A DNA stretch of 64,000 nt from Halomonas qaidamensis. Lineage in GTDB: Bacteria > Pseudomonadota > Gammaproteobacteria > Pseudomonadales > Halomonadaceae. A model generated the notes under the pieces. The model was not told where the DNA came from and made no database searches. It was given only the letters and a program-made list of their open reading frames with translations. Position numbers and translations under genes: made by a program. The stretch covers positions 3,162,001 through 3,226,000 of the forward strand of contig NZ_CP080627.1 of NCBI RefSeq assembly GCF_025917315.1. The letters are read 5' to 3'. Positions 47,259-57,135 of the stretch are shown here, piece by piece (position 1 is the first letter of the stretch; each line of letters opens with the position of its first letter).

Positions 47259-48199
47259 AAGCGCCCTTCTTAATTAGCCTAGCGGCACTGCTAGCCCCAC
47301 CGCTGTTGGCTAGCGAACCGGTAATGTTCTGCGAACGTCCGCTAGTGGCGCAGCTGGTCGCGGAAAACACCTGGATAGTGGAAGGCGTAAAAGAAGAGCT
47401 CTCTACCAGCAACTGTGGCCATATTGGCAACCAGGCATTTATTGCCACGTCCAACGGCGTCATCCTTATCGACAGCGGCAGTAGCCCACACTTTGGCGAG
47501 GCGCTAAAAACGCTGATTGCTCAGCACACCTCCCACCCCGTCCGCTGGGTGTTGAATACCCACCACCACCCCGACCACTTTTTTGGCAATACCGCCTTTG
47601 ACAAGGCGCAGCACCTCACTCTGGCCACGACCCGCGACCTGATGACTCGCGACACAGACGCGCTGATCGACAACGTCGAGCGGCTGACCGGGCGCAGCTT
47701 GGAACGCTCGTCTGTTGCCCTACCCGAGGTGATTGAGGCCGGTGACATAACGCTGGGCAGCTATCCACTCACCCTATATGCCATGAGCGGCCATAGCGGT
47801 GGAGACTTGGTGATTATGGATCACACCACCGGCGTGCTGTTTATGGGCGACATGGGCTTCTACCAACGCGCTGCCGCTACCGCTCACACCCCAGGCCTTC
47901 AACAGTGGCAAGAAGAACTACACGACCTGCGCGCGCTCAACGCCACCATTGCCGTGCCCGGCCATGGCCCCAGCGCACCGTCCGCAACGATCATTGACCA
48001 AACCATTGATTACCTTGAATGGCTAGACCAGCGCCTCAGTGACGTGGCTAGCGAAGGGTTGGGTGCCAATCACGCCTTGGCTGTTGAACTACCTGACACG
48101 TTTAGCACCATCGCACTCGCCGAATACGAGTTTACCCGCAGCGTGATGCAACTTTACCCACGCTATGAAGCACGATTGATGTGGGGCGCCCCACAATAA
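47255..48199 (+). CDS. quinoprotein relay system zinc metallohydrolase
   Basis: 314-aa secreted metallo-beta-lactamase-fold protein; signal peptide about 1-19. Zinc motif H103-H-H105-P-D107-H108, further ligands in AMSGHSGGDLVI and VPGHGPSA. ATG overlaps the SoxYZ-like stop by 4 bases, so they are made together. This pairing is recurrent near PQQ dehydrogenases and may repair or process the carrier-bound group, as SoxYZ-linked hydrolases do; that is inference. Confidence 0.9.
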   Translation: MKAPFLISLAALLAPPLLASEPVMFCERPLVAQLVAENTWIVEGVKEELSTSNCGHIGNQAFIATSNGVILIDSGSSPHFGEALKTLIAQHTSHPVRWVLNTHHHPDHFFGNTAFDKAQHLTLATTRDLMTRDTDALIDNVERLTGRSLERSSVALPEVIEAGDITLGSYPLTLYAMSGHSGGDLVIMDHTTGVLFMGDMGFYQRAAATAHTPGLQQWQEELHDLRALNATIAVPGHGPSAPSATIIDQTIDYLEWLDQRLSDVASEGLGANHALAVELPDTFSTIALAEYEFTRSVMQLYPRYEARLMWGAPQ

Positions 48200-48210
48200 G
48201 GAGCATGCCT

Positions 48211-50016
48211 ATGCTGCTTACCCTGGCAGATGCTGCCGAGCCCTGCGATACCCTGAGCGAACTGCACAGCGACGCCCAGACGGTTTACTGGCTGTCTCGC
48301 TGCCCGCAAACGGGCGACATGCAGCTTTGGCAGTGGCGAGCTAACAGCAATAAGCCGCCGCACTGTGTAATAGAAGAAGCGGTGGGTAGCCGCGTGAACC
48401 AGTACGGCGGTGGCAGCTACACGCCACTGCTAGGGGGCGTCGTATGGGTGCGCCAGCACGACCAAGCCATCATGCAGCTCGGCTGCCACGGTACAAGCTA
48501 CTGCTGGCAACAGCGCCCGCAAACCGCCTACGGTGGGCTGTGCGCCGACCCTAAGCGCCAGCGTGTATTAGCGGTTGAGGAAGATGTCCACGGTCAGCGG
48601 CTGGTCGCCGTCACTGATAGCGATCGGCAGGTATTGGCAAAAGGTGCCGACTTCTACGGCGCGCCGATAATAAGCGACGATGGTAACTATCTAGCGTGGG
48701 TGAGCTGGTCACTGCCTTATATGCCGTGGCAGCGTAGTCAGTTGCACTTCGCAAACATCGCAGCCGACGGTACGCTTCAAGCCTTTGAAAGCTGGGACTT
48801 CGGCGCAGCGATTAGTCAGCCACAGTTTGGCCCACATAACGCGTTGATCTGCATCAGCGATCACACTGGCTGGTGGCAACCCTGGCAGGTTAATCTGGCC
48901 TCCCCCATCTGCCTGAGCAGCGCCCCTGTTGATCACGTCACCACGCCATGGCAGCTCGGTGAGCGCCAGCACGCTTGGCGAGACAATCGGCAGGTTTACT
49001 GCCAACTACACCAGGGTGCAGCGCAGCTATACCGCCGTACCGGCGAGCAGGTGGAAGCACTGCTACCCGACCCCGGCCGAGTGGCAAGCATCACGCTGGC
49101 ACAACACGGCGATTACGCCATAGTGCAAAGCGCCACCAGCGGCGCCCAGCTTATACGGTTCAACGAAAATGGCTCACGCAGATACTTAGTGGGTAACATC
49201 GTGGGTAACGCAAACTCAGTGGATAGCGCAAACTCAACGGGTAGCGTAATCGCAAAAGCACCTGCCACCGCCCAGTGGGTTGAAGCGCCGGTTGGTAATG
49301 AAGGCGAAACGGTTCACGGCTTTTTCTACTCAGCCTCAGCTAGCCCCGCTGCACCGCTGATTGTGCGCGTTCACGGCGGACCAACCGCCGCCACCTACCC
49401 CATCTACGATCCGCTGGTGGCCTATTGGCAGCAGCAGGGCTTTCACGTTTTAGATATCAACCCCCGTGGCAGCGGCAACTTTGGTCGCCGCTACCGTGAA
49501 TGTTTAGCCGGCCAGTGGGGCGTCAGCGATACCGAGGATGTGATTGCACTGGTAAACGCCGTTTGCGCACGCTTTGCGATTGACACAGCGCGCTGCTTTA
49601 TTCGCGGCCAAAGCGCGGGCGGCTTTACTGCCCTCAATGCCCTAGCGGCCACACCGCTATTTGCTGCGGCCACCAGCCTGTACGGGGTCACCAATGCGCT
49701 CACCCTAGCGGCACAAACCCACCGCTTTGAGTCCGGCTATCTGGGCTGGCTAATCGGCGATGACGCCCTGCTAGCTCAGCGCAGCCCTGCCTATAAGATT
49801 AGCCTGTGCACAAGACCTATTCAGGCGCTGTTTATTCAGGGTGGTAAAGACGCCGTAGTAGTACCGGAGCAGACACACGCCATGGCGCGACATATTGAGC
49901 AGCATGGTGGCGAAGCACAAACGCTGCTGTTTGATAACGAACGCCACGGCATTCGCCATCCTAGCGCTCGCCAAACCATGCTGGCCCGCGAGCTGGCCTT
50001 TTATCAGCATTTTTAA
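48211..50016 (+). CDS. S9-family serine peptidase (prolyl oligopeptidase type) in the pqq locus
   Basis: 601-aa cytosolic peptidase: beta-propeller about 1-370, then an alpha/beta hydrolase with GQSAGG (S468), D547 in GGKDAVV and H579 in ERHGIR. Several pseudomonad pqq loci carry an S9 peptidase alongside PqqF, so trimming of the cross-linked PqqA peptide is a fair guess. I chose ATG 48211, AAGGAG 7 bases upstream; the frame is open to GTG 48181 inside the previous gene. It holds a 12-bp and an 18-bp tandem duplication (49189-49248) between propeller and hydrolase. Confidence 0.9.
   Translation: MLLTLADAAEPCDTLSELHSDAQTVYWLSRCPQTGDMQLWQWRANSNKPPHCVIEEAVGSRVNQYGGGSYTPLLGGVVWVRQHDQAIMQLGCHGTSYCWQQRPQTAYGGLCADPKRQRVLAVEEDVHGQRLVAVTDSDRQVLAKGADFYGAPIISDDGNYLAWVSWSLPYMPWQRSQLHFANIAADGTLQAFESWDFGAAISQPQFGPHNALICISDHTGWWQPWQVNLASPICLSSAPVDHVTTPWQLGERQHAWRDNRQVYCQLHQGAAQLYRRTGEQVEALLPDPGRVASITLAQHGDYAIVQSATSGAQLIRFNENGSRRYLVGNIVGNANSVDSANSTGSVIAKAPATAQWVEAPVGNEGETVHGFFYSASASPAAPLIVRVHGGPTAATYPIYDPLVAYWQQQGFHVLDINPRGSGNFGRRYRECLAGQWGVSDTEDVIALVNAVCARFAIDTARCFIRGQSAGGFTALNALAATPLFAAATSLYGVTNALTLAAQTHRFESGYLGWLIGDDALLAQRSPAYKISLCTRPIQALFIQGGKDAVVVPEQTHAMARHIEQHGGEAQTLLFDNERHGIRHPSARQTMLARELAFYQHF
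49189..49248. repeat. 2 x 12 bp plus 2 x 18 bp in-frame duplications in the S9 peptidase
   Basis: GTGGGTAAC-units at 49189-49200 and 49201-49212, then 18-bp units at 49213-49230 and 49231-49248. They encode a Gly/Asn/Ser-rich linker. Confidence 0.85.
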
Positions 50017-50153
50017 TTACGTTTTCAACAACATTTCTAATCGCACGTACATCAACAGCGTGCTTTATACCCCGCGACAGCACCAAGGTCGTAGCGCAAC
50101 AACCCCCTAAGGTGCTTAAGATAATGGTTAATAACTATAAACGAGACCGCCCC

Positions 50154-51317
50154 ATGACATCGCCGCTCACGCAACTACGTAAGTTTGTCGCTCCTGAAAT
50201 TATTTTTGGCGACGGTGCACGCCACGCTGCAGGCAACTATGTCACCACCTTCGGCGCAGAAAAGGTGCTACTGGTCTCCGACCCCGGCGTGCTGCTGGCG
50301 GGTTGGGTCGCCGATATTGAAGCCAAGTTGCTGGAAGCCAACATTGCCGTTGAGCGCTTTACCGCCGTATCGCCCAATCCACGGGTCGATGAGATTATGG
50401 CCGGTGCCGAGATTTACCGTGAAACCGGCTGCAAAGCGATTGTGGCCGTGGGCGGCGGCAGCCCCATGGACTGCGCCAAAGGCATTGGCATTGTCACCGC
50501 CCACGGCGGCCACATTCTTGATTTTGAGGGAGTTGATACGATTCGCGTGCCCATTCCGCCGCTGATCTTTATTCCCTCAACGGCGGGCACCTCGGCGGAT
50601 ATTTCCCAGTTTGCGATTATTTCCGACCAGCAGCGACGCATGAAATTCTCAATCATCAGCAAGGCCGTGGTGCCGGATGTATCGCTGATCGATCCTGAGG
50701 TCACCATGACCATGTCGCCCTATCTCACCGCGTGTACTGGAATCGACGCGCTGGTGCATGCTATCGAAGCGTTTGTTTCAACCGGCAGCGGCCCTCTCAC
50801 CGATGCCCACGCCTTAGAGGCCATGCGCTTAATTAGCAGCCATCTCGAAGCACTAGTGGCTAACCCAACCGATGGCGAGCTGCGTGCCCAAGTAATGCTG
50901 GGCAGCATGCAAGCAGGGCTGGCGTTTTCTAATGCGATTTTAGGCGCAGTACATGCGATGTCCCATAGCTTGGGGGGCTTCTTAGATTTACCCCACGGCC
51001 TGTGTAACGCCATGCTGTTAGAGCATGTGGTGGCTTATAACTACGAAGCCGCTCCGGATCGTTTTAAACGAGTTGCCGACGCCGTTGGCATCGACTGCCG
51101 AGGGCTAACACAGCAACAGGTTAAACAGGCGCTATTTACGTACTTAGTCGATTTAAAGCATGCGGTTGGACTGGGCGGGACCCTTGGCGTAATGGGCGTC
51201 TCACGCAGCGATGTGCCATTTCTCACCAACCATGCGCTGGGCGATCCCTGCATTCTGACTAACCCTCGTCGCTCCAACTCACGTGACGTGGCAGTGGTCT
51301 ACGAAGAGGCACTATGA
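50154..51317 (+). CDS. ercA: iron-type alcohol dehydrogenase-like regulatory protein ErcA
   Basis: 387-aa group III (iron-containing) alcohol dehydrogenase. NAD-binding GGGSPMDCAKG near 98; metal ligands in GIDALVHAIEAF, GAVHAMSHSLGGFLDLPHGLCN. The sequence closely follows pseudomonad ErcA, which is a regulator of ethanol oxidation rather than a main catabolic enzyme. I chose ATG 50154 by comparison with ErcA; GTG 50112 and ATG 50124 are alternatives. ATGA overlap with the kinase gene that follows indicates a sensory unit. Confidence 0.92.
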   Translation: MTSPLTQLRKFVAPEIIFGDGARHAAGNYVTTFGAEKVLLVSDPGVLLAGWVADIEAKLLEANIAVERFTAVSPNPRVDEIMAGAEIYRETGCKAIVAVGGGSPMDCAKGIGIVTAHGGHILDFEGVDTIRVPIPPLIFIPSTAGTSADISQFAIISDQQRRMKFSIISKAVVPDVSLIDPEVTMTMSPYLTACTGIDALVHAIEAFVSTGSGPLTDAHALEAMRLISSHLEALVANPTDGELRAQVMLGSMQAGLAFSNAILGAVHAMSHSLGGFLDLPHGLCNAMLLEHVVAYNYEAAPDRFKRVADAVGIDCRGLTQQQVKQALFTYLVDLKHAVGLGGTLGVMGVSRSDVPFLTNHALGDPCILTNPRRSNSRDVAVVYEEAL

Positions 51318-53011
51318 AAAAAGCCAGCGACCCTTCGGGCTTTTCGGTCAGCGACCTGCTCGGGCTAGGCCAGCAGTCGGCGCGTAAAAGCTACTACCGC
51401 GAGCTTTCCGTGCGTTTAGAAGAGCTGGAGGTTGAGCGCAACCGCTACAAGTGGCTATTTGAAAACGCGCTACACGGAATTTTCCAGGCGTCACTTTCCG
51501 GCAAGCTGCGCGCCGCCAACCCAGCGCTTGCCGCTATGCTCGATGATAGTAGCGTGGCGCATACGCTCGAACGCTGCGCGCGCTTTGATGCGCTATTTGT
51601 TAACACGTCTACAGGGCAACAGCTGCGCGACCTGCTACTCACGCAAGGACACGTCACGGGTCAAACCACCTGGCTGCAAGGTGCCTCCGGTCATCAGGTG
51701 CCCGTAGCAATTACACTAATACGTAAGCCCGCCGAGCTTGTCGGGGATGAAGACCTGATCGAAGGGTTTGTAGCGGATATTACCGAGCGCGAGCGAGCGC
51801 GACAGCATTTAGAAACCCTCAACGCCCATCTAGAGGCACGCGTCGTTGAACGCACTCAAGCGCTTGAGCGGCTCAACGAGGAGCTTAGAAGCGCCCGTGA
51901 TGCGGCAGAGTTTGCTAATCAAAGTAAAGACCGCTATCTAGCCGCCGCTAGCCATGACCTGTTGCAACCCATGAATGCTGCGCGCTTACTGGTGGCCTCG
52001 CTACAGGAGCGGCTGACCGATAGCGAGAATCTGGCTTTGGTTGAGAGTGTGCAAAACTCACTGGAAGGTGCCGAAGCGATACTTTCCGATCTGCTTGATA
52101 TCTCCCGCCTGGACCACGGTCAGGTGCAACCTCAGCTACGCCACTTTAAGCTCGACGATATCCTCAGCAACTTGGCTGATGAATTTACCCCGGTGGCACA
52201 ACGTAAAGGGCTAACGTTGCACTATGTGCCTTCTCATCAAGCGGTGACCAGCGACCCTTATCTACTCAGCCGCATTGTGCGCAACTTTCTGGCTAACGCC
52301 TGCCGCTATACCCAGCGTGGCGGGATCTGCCTAGGTGTCCGCCGCCATAGTGACGATAGCCTGGCCGTGCAGGTGGTTGATAGCGGTATTGGTATTCCCG
52401 AAAGTGACTACCAGCTTATTTTTCGCGAGTTTCATCAACTCAATGCCACCCGCGCCCGTGATCGCCAGGGTGTGGGCTTAGGGCTTGCCATTGTGGAGCG
52501 AATTAGCCAACGCCTTGAGCACCCCCTCTCGGTGCGCTCTGCACCCGGCCAAGGCTCCTGCTTTGCTATTACGGTGCCCCGTGCCAATGGCATTTCCTTT
52601 AGCCAAGCCCCAGCCCCCAGCGCGCCGCTCTCCGCTGACGATGAGTTTGAAGGGCTGCGCGTGCTGATCCTGGATAATGAGCCAACAATTTTGCAAGGCA
52701 TGGCGCTGCTGTTAAGTGAATGGAAAATCAGTTGCGATACTGCCCTGGATGTCGATACCGCTAAAGCCTGCCAGGAGGCACCGGATATGCTGTTAGTTGA
52801 CCTGCATCTAGATGATAACGTCACTGGCCTAGAGGCTATTCGCCAACTTCGTCAGCACTGGCACGACCCGCACTTGCCAGCGGCTATTCTCAGTGCCGAC
52901 CGCTCTGACCACTGGCAGAGGCGGCTGCGTCATGCAGGCGTTCCGCAGTTAAACAAGCCGGTACGCCCCGGCAAACTGCGCGCGCTGCTGCGTAGCCTGC
53001 TCAGTGGCTAA
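51314..53011 (+). CDS. soluble PAS hybrid sensor histidine kinase (ErcS-like)
   Basis: 565 aa without membrane segments. Coiled coil about 28-47, PAS about 45-160, second coiled coil about 160-200. Histidine kinase with H214 in ASHDLLQPMNAARLL, N-box near N324-N328, DSGIGIP and GVGLGLAI; a C-terminal receiver with D496 in LLVDLHL. It starts inside the ercA stop and ends in a 13-bp tandem duplication. With AgmR it forms the ErcA-ErcS-AgmR-type alcohol-sensing circuit. Confidence 0.9.
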   Translation: MKKASDPSGFSVSDLLGLGQQSARKSYYRELSVRLEELEVERNRYKWLFENALHGIFQASLSGKLRAANPALAAMLDDSSVAHTLERCARFDALFVNTSTGQQLRDLLLTQGHVTGQTTWLQGASGHQVPVAITLIRKPAELVGDEDLIEGFVADITERERARQHLETLNAHLEARVVERTQALERLNEELRSARDAAEFANQSKDRYLAAASHDLLQPMNAARLLVASLQERLTDSENLALVESVQNSLEGAEAILSDLLDISRLDHGQVQPQLRHFKLDDILSNLADEFTPVAQRKGLTLHYVPSHQAVTSDPYLLSRIVRNFLANACRYTQRGGICLGVRRHSDDSLAVQVVDSGIGIPESDYQLIFREFHQLNATRARDRQGVGLGLAIVERISQRLEHPLSVRSAPGQGSCFAITVPRANGISFSQAPAPSAPLSADDEFEGLRVLILDNEPTILQGMALLLSEWKISCDTALDVDTAKACQEAPDMLLVDLHLDDNVTGLEAIRQLRQHWHDPHLPAAILSADRSDHWQRRLRHAGVPQLNKPVRPGKLRALLRSLLSG

Positions 53012-53030
53012 GCTCAGTGGCTAAGCTCAG
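52999..53030. repeat. tandem repeat, 2.5 x 13 bp across the kinase stop and pqqF start
   Basis: GCTCAGTGGCTAA twice plus GCTCAG. Copy one supplies the kinase stop TAA (53009-53011); copy two supplies the GTG start of pqqF (53017). Confidence 0.95.
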
Positions 53031-55248
53031 TTTCCAACAAGCCTGTATCTCCCTGCCTAATGGGGTGCAGGGAGTGCTAGCCTACGCGCCCCAGTTAACC
53101 CGCGCTCATGTCAGCATCGCCATTGCGGCAGGCTATTTGGATGAGCCACCCGCTCTGCCTGGGCTGGCCCACCTGTTAGAGCACGTGCTGACCACAGCGC
53201 CGCTGGAAGCCTCTTCTAACATCAGCCTGCTCACTTGGTTTGCCCAGCACCAGGGCAGCCTGAATGCCCATACTGATGACTACATCACTGATGTGCACTT
53301 CTCGATACCAGCAAACAAACTAGAAGCAGCGGCGCTCACCGTTGCCCGTCAGCTCGCTAGGCCACCGCTGCCCTTATCGACTATTCGCGCTGAAGTGGCG
53401 GCGATCGATGCCGAGTGGAACGCCCGTCAGAACAGCGCCCAAATGCAACGTCTGGATGCCCTCGCGGCACTTGCTGACCCACAGCATGTTGGTGCAGGCT
53501 GCCGCCATGGCAACGCGCAAACCCTAGGCAGTGACACGGCGCTGCTACTTGAAGCGCTCACCACGCTTCATCACGCCTATTACCATGGCGGCCGCGTTAG
53601 CATCGCCATTATCAGCCCCTGGGAGATGGTAGACATGACGCGCCTTGCCCAACACATGGCCGCGCGGTTTAGTCCATCACCACCCAACGCTCCTTCGCTT
53701 GCCATTGCGCCCCGTTGGAGCCGCCAGCTCAGCGCGAAGGTAGCCAGTACGGGCAATACCGTTGAGCTACTGTGGCCGTTGCCATCGGCCATTGCACGTC
53801 ATCAGCTTATCGCCCTTAGCGGCTTAGCTGATTCGGTACAGCAAGGCTATTTTGTAGAACAATTTCCTGATTCGATTACCGACTACCGCGCAACTCTGGC
53901 CCCTAGCGGGGCGACAGACGCCTTTAGCTTACTGTTAAGTGGCACTGCGAAACAGGAGCAGGTGAAAGCCCTTGCGGCTGCTCTAAGTGAGCGCTTAGCA
54001 ACCTTCTTCACAACCCTGCCCGGGACAACACCTAACGATCACGACACTATTTGGCAGCCACCCGCTGATACGGTGCAGTTAGCCCCTGCTTGGTTTACCC
54101 ACGCCCGCCGCCAAGCGCTTGCTCGTCGTTTCGCTACGCCGCCCTCTGAACATCAAGCTGCCCCAAGCCCATTCGCCGCTGGCAACGCCCGTTGGCTAAT
54201 CGGTAACGCGCCTACACCGGCTTCACCGGCTTCACCTCGCGCTGTTGATGCTTCCCCAACGCCTTTACCCACCGTGCAGTGTTGGTGCGGTCAGTACGCT
54301 GTTGATGAGGATTTCGGTGCACTTGCCGATAACGCCTGGGCGGCCTGCTTTGTGCCGGGGGCAATGATTGTACCCAGCCCGCTCACCGCTCAGAGTCTGG
54401 CGCTTCAGGGCATTGTCTTCAAGCAAGAGAGCTCGCCCCATGGTAGTTGGGTAATAGTGATCGGTAGTCAAGCCAATCACGCTATGGTGGCGCTATTAGA
54501 AAAAGCCACATTAGCCGCCCCCAACGCTCATGAAGGGCTGCTGGCCCAGCAATTGGTTCAGCGCTTAGCGCCGCTGCCAGCCACGCCTGCGCTATGGGTT
54601 TCCCATGGCACAGAGGTCGCTGTCGTTTGCAACGCACTAGCGAATTTGGCGAGCCGCATTGAAAAACACACGGTGCAGGCTTCTCTCGCCGACTTACCAT
54701 CCAGCACCGCCATCATGCGGACACTGAGCCTACCGGGCACTTCCAGCCAGCGATTGCTATTGGCACTTGCAGAGCAGCATCACAGCGCGGCTTTTTTTCA
54801 GCAGGCACGCTACAACCATCACTTGGGCTATGTGGCGGCAGTTCGCAGGGGCGACGGCGCGCCTTGCTCACTTGGCTATGTCGTACAAACCAGCAAAGAT
54901 GCTGGCTCGGCAGGGATGAAACAGATAGAGGAAAGACTAATAGCAATCACCGATGCCCTCTGGAAAACGTCTAATGGCGTTCTGCAGACGTACCTGCCAA
55001 CGCTAACACCGCCTGAAACGCCACTGGCTGCGCTGATTCTCCAGTGGCAAAGCCTCTTGGCAGGTACTAATCAACCACTGCATCGGCTTGGGCAGCAAAG
55101 CCTCCATTCACAGGCGCTTGGCGACTTACTTACCCAAATAAACAACGTTGGCCGCTGGCAAACCCACTGGCTGGATAGCGCTGGTCACTATCAATTTAAC
55201 GAGTCAGCGATTGAGGAACTGGGAAAAATCGATATCGTTGGCGGATAA
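53017..55248 (+). CDS. pqqF: PQQ pathway M16 peptidase PqqF
   Basis: 743-aa zinc peptidase that frees the cross-linked Glu-Tyr from PqqA. Inverted zinc motif H52-L-L-E55-H56 in LAHLLEHVL with the third ligand E133, 77 residues on. Two further non-catalytic M16 domains follow. GTG 53017 is in the repeat copy; there is no clear ribosome site, so translation probably re-initiates from the kinase gene 5 bp upstream. Its end overlaps the convergent agmR-type gene by 45 bp. Ala/Pro-rich linker near 400. Confidence 0.9.
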   Translation: MAKLSFQQACISLPNGVQGVLAYAPQLTRAHVSIAIAAGYLDEPPALPGLAHLLEHVLTTAPLEASSNISLLTWFAQHQGSLNAHTDDYITDVHFSIPANKLEAAALTVARQLARPPLPLSTIRAEVAAIDAEWNARQNSAQMQRLDALAALADPQHVGAGCRHGNAQTLGSDTALLLEALTTLHHAYYHGGRVSIAIISPWEMVDMTRLAQHMAARFSPSPPNAPSLAIAPRWSRQLSAKVASTGNTVELLWPLPSAIARHQLIALSGLADSVQQGYFVEQFPDSITDYRATLAPSGATDAFSLLLSGTAKQEQVKALAAALSERLATFFTTLPGTTPNDHDTIWQPPADTVQLAPAWFTHARRQALARRFATPPSEHQAAPSPFAAGNARWLIGNAPTPASPASPRAVDASPTPLPTVQCWCGQYAVDEDFGALADNAWAACFVPGAMIVPSPLTAQSLALQGIVFKQESSPHGSWVIVIGSQANHAMVALLEKATLAAPNAHEGLLAQQLVQRLAPLPATPALWVSHGTEVAVVCNALANLASRIEKHTVQASLADLPSSTAIMRTLSLPGTSSQRLLLALAEQHHSAAFFQQARYNHHLGYVAAVRRGDGAPCSLGYVVQTSKDAGSAGMKQIEERLIAITDALWKTSNGVLQTYLPTLTPPETPLAALILQWQSLLAGTNQPLHRLGQQSLHSQALGDLLTQINNVGRWQTHWLDSAGHYQFNESAIEELGKIDIVGG
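54215..54232. repeat. tandem repeat, 2 x 9 bp in pqqF
   Basis: CACCGGCTT twice, encoding a P-A-S-P-A-S stretch in the variable linker. Confidence 0.7.
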
Positions 55249-55875
55249 AATCGCTTGTACACGACTGGTTACCCCCAGCTTGCGTAAAATCGCCGACACG
55301 TGGGCTTTCACCGTGGTTTCCGCAATATTGAGATGATAAGCAATCATCTTGTTAGATTCACCGCGGGTCATGTGCTCTAACACTTGTAGCTGCTTGCGGG
55401 TCAACAGGCGCAGTTGTTCTGCGGTAAAGCCTTGATCCTGATGGCGACGTTTACGAATACTGTCCGGCGCGCGCATGGCATCAGCAGGTAGAAAGATATT
55501 GCCTTCCAGCACCTGGGCAATGGCGTGACGCATCTGGTCACGGGGCAATGATTTGGTAATAAACCCCGCCGCACCGCAGGAAACCGCCTGCAGAATAATC
55601 TGTTTATCCTCTTCCGCAGAGACAATCACTACCGGAATCGTCGGTTGCTCATTACGCAGCTGCAAAAGCCCCGTTAACCCATTCATGCCAGGCATATTTA
55701 AATCTAGCAGTATTAAATCAATATCCGCATCTTGCTGAGCATGTGCGAGGGCCGTATCAAAGTCTTCTACCTCGATAACCTCAGCATCTGGGTAAGCTTC
55801 GCGGATCACCCGTGCTATCGCATCGCGTACCAGGGGATGATCGTCGGCAATCAAAAATTTATACGTCGCTGTCAT
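55204..55875 (-). CDS. agmR: LuxR-type response regulator, AgmR/ExaE-like
   Basis: 223 aa. Receiver domain with D11, D12 and phosphoacceptor D58 in [13 protein letters not shown]-terminal LuxR HTH from about 155 ([43 protein letters not shown]). AgmR/ExaE activates exaA and pqq genes in pseudomonads. No partner histidine kinase other than the hybrid at 51314 is in the window. The ribosome site is weak (AGG). Its 3' end overlaps pqqF. Confidence 0.9.
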   Translation of the reverse strand: MTATYKFLIADDHPLVRDAIARVIREAYPDAEVIEVEDFDTALAHAQQDADIDLILLDLNMPGMNGLTGLLQLRNEQPTIPVVIVSAEEDKQIILQAVSCGAAGFITKSLPRDQMRHAIAQVLEGNIFLPADAMRAPDSIRKRRHQDQGFTAEQLRLLTRKQLQVLEHMTRGESNKMIAYHLNIAETTVKAHVSAILRKLGVTSRVQAILSANDIDFSQFLNR

Positions 55876-55936
55876 TATTATGGTTGCCTATGGTTTAGCT
55901 AAATCCCGCTTACTATGTCCTTTATGACACTCTACT

Positions 55937-56020
55937 AAGTCATCCCTGCTAAGTCATCACTACCGAGTCATCACTACCGAGTCATCACTACCGAGTCATC
56001 TCTACTGGGTCATCCACCTT
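55937..56020. repeat. tandem repeat, 6 x 14 bp upstream of agmR
   Basis: Six 14-bp units (consensus GAGTCATCACTACC; two central ones identical, outer ones drift) starting 62 bp upstream of the agmR start and reaching to 40 bp from the LysR gene end. Confidence 0.95.
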
Positions 56021-56059
56021 GCTTGAAGCAACTTCCCACCACCAAGCGGAGTTAGGCTA

Positions 56060-56995
56060 TTATTCGACGCCTTTCTGCTTAAAGGTGCTAGCGAATTCGA
56101 TCAGCGATTGAGTCAACCAAACGAGGGCGGGGTCGTTGGCATACAGCCCGTGTTGAATCAGCGTCATATTAAGTGCAGGTAACTCTTTAGGTGGCACGAC
56201 AATACGCACTGGCAGCATCGTGACAAATCGCTTAGCCATTTGGCGTGGCAGCGTCATGATCGCATTAGTGAGCGCAACGACCCGCGCTGCCGCAATATAA
56301 TTTAAGTTCTTTGAAATCACCCGCCGTGTTAAGCCGTGCTGCACTAAGCAACTATCGATATTACTTGGCCTTAAACCGGTGATATCCGTCAGTGCTACAT
56401 GCGGTTCACGGGCAAACTGGTGAAGCTCCAGTGCATCGCCTACCTGGTTATTATCCGTTGCCGCTAAACAAACCAATGCCTCATCCATCCAAGCATGCTG
56501 GATGACCCCACTGGGCAGCGCGCTTTGGCTATCCAGCCCGACCACCATATCCACTTGTCGCTGCTCCAGGCCCTCACTCAGTACGTTAGGAGTAATCAGC
56601 TCAATGGAAAAGCTGATATCCGGCGCGTAAGTCAGCAATTGGCTAAGAAAAGTCGGGTACATGACCTCTTCAAAATAATCCGTGGTAGCCAGGGTAAAAT
56701 GCCGCGCACTGGTGGCTGGTAAAAAGTTGGTCGGCGGGGTGAGTCCTTCTTGCAACATGGCCAGCGCCTGCTGCACCACGGGCAATAGCGCCAGCGCACG
56801 AGGCGTTGGCTGCAGCCCCGTGTTTGTCCGTATTAATAATGGATCTTCCAGCGCATCCCGCAACCTTTTTAACGCATGGCTAAGCGCTGGCTGGCTTAAA
56901 TGCAGTTTTTCCGCCGCCCGAGTGACATGGCGTTCACGCATTAGCGCTTCAAATACCAACAGAAGATTTAAATCAAAATGACGAAGCGAACGCAT
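56060..56995 (-). CDS. LysR-family regulator divergent from speB
   Basis: 311 aa. N-terminal HTH with LSQPALSHALKRLRDALEDPLLIRT, the NodD/SyrM-like subgroup; effector domain about 90-300. The start ATG 56995 faces speB over 140 bp, so it probably regulates agmatinase in response to agmatine or arginine products. Not demonstrated. Confidence 0.9.
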   Translation of the reverse strand: MRSLRHFDLNLLLVFEALMRERHVTRAAEKLHLSQPALSHALKRLRDALEDPLLIRTNTGLQPTPRALALLPVVQQALAMLQEGLTPPTNFLPATSARHFTLATTDYFEEVMYPTFLSQLLTYAPDISFSIELITPNVLSEGLEQRQVDMVVGLDSQSALPSGVIQHAWMDEALVCLAATDNNQVGDALELHQFAREPHVALTDITGLRPSNIDSCLVQHGLTRRVISKNLNYIAAARVVALTNAIMTLPRQMAKRFVTMLPVRIVVPPKELPALNMTLIQHGLYANDPALVWLTQSLIEFASTFKQKGVE

Positions 56996-57003
56996 AGCGC
57001 CTC

Positions 57004-57024
57004 ACTATTTATTTAACGAATAGT
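57004..57024. promoter_or_regulatory. candidate LysR box between lysR and speB
   Basis: ACTATT, 9-base spacer, AATAGT: a dyad with an ATT...AAT core and T-N11-A spacing typical of LysR operators, in the divergent promoter region. Confidence 0.35.
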
Positions 57025-57135
57025 TTCATTCTAAACATTCATTTCATTCATCGCTAAAAATTCCTTATCGTCGCGCTTCTTCTCGCCTAATCCCCCCGAT
57101 TTATTGTTACTGCACACCATAGGAGTAAACGCTAG

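Noticed and set aside
55937..56020. CRISPR-like array
   Set aside because: Units are directly adjacent with no spacers and are only 14 bp; it is a simple tandem repeat.
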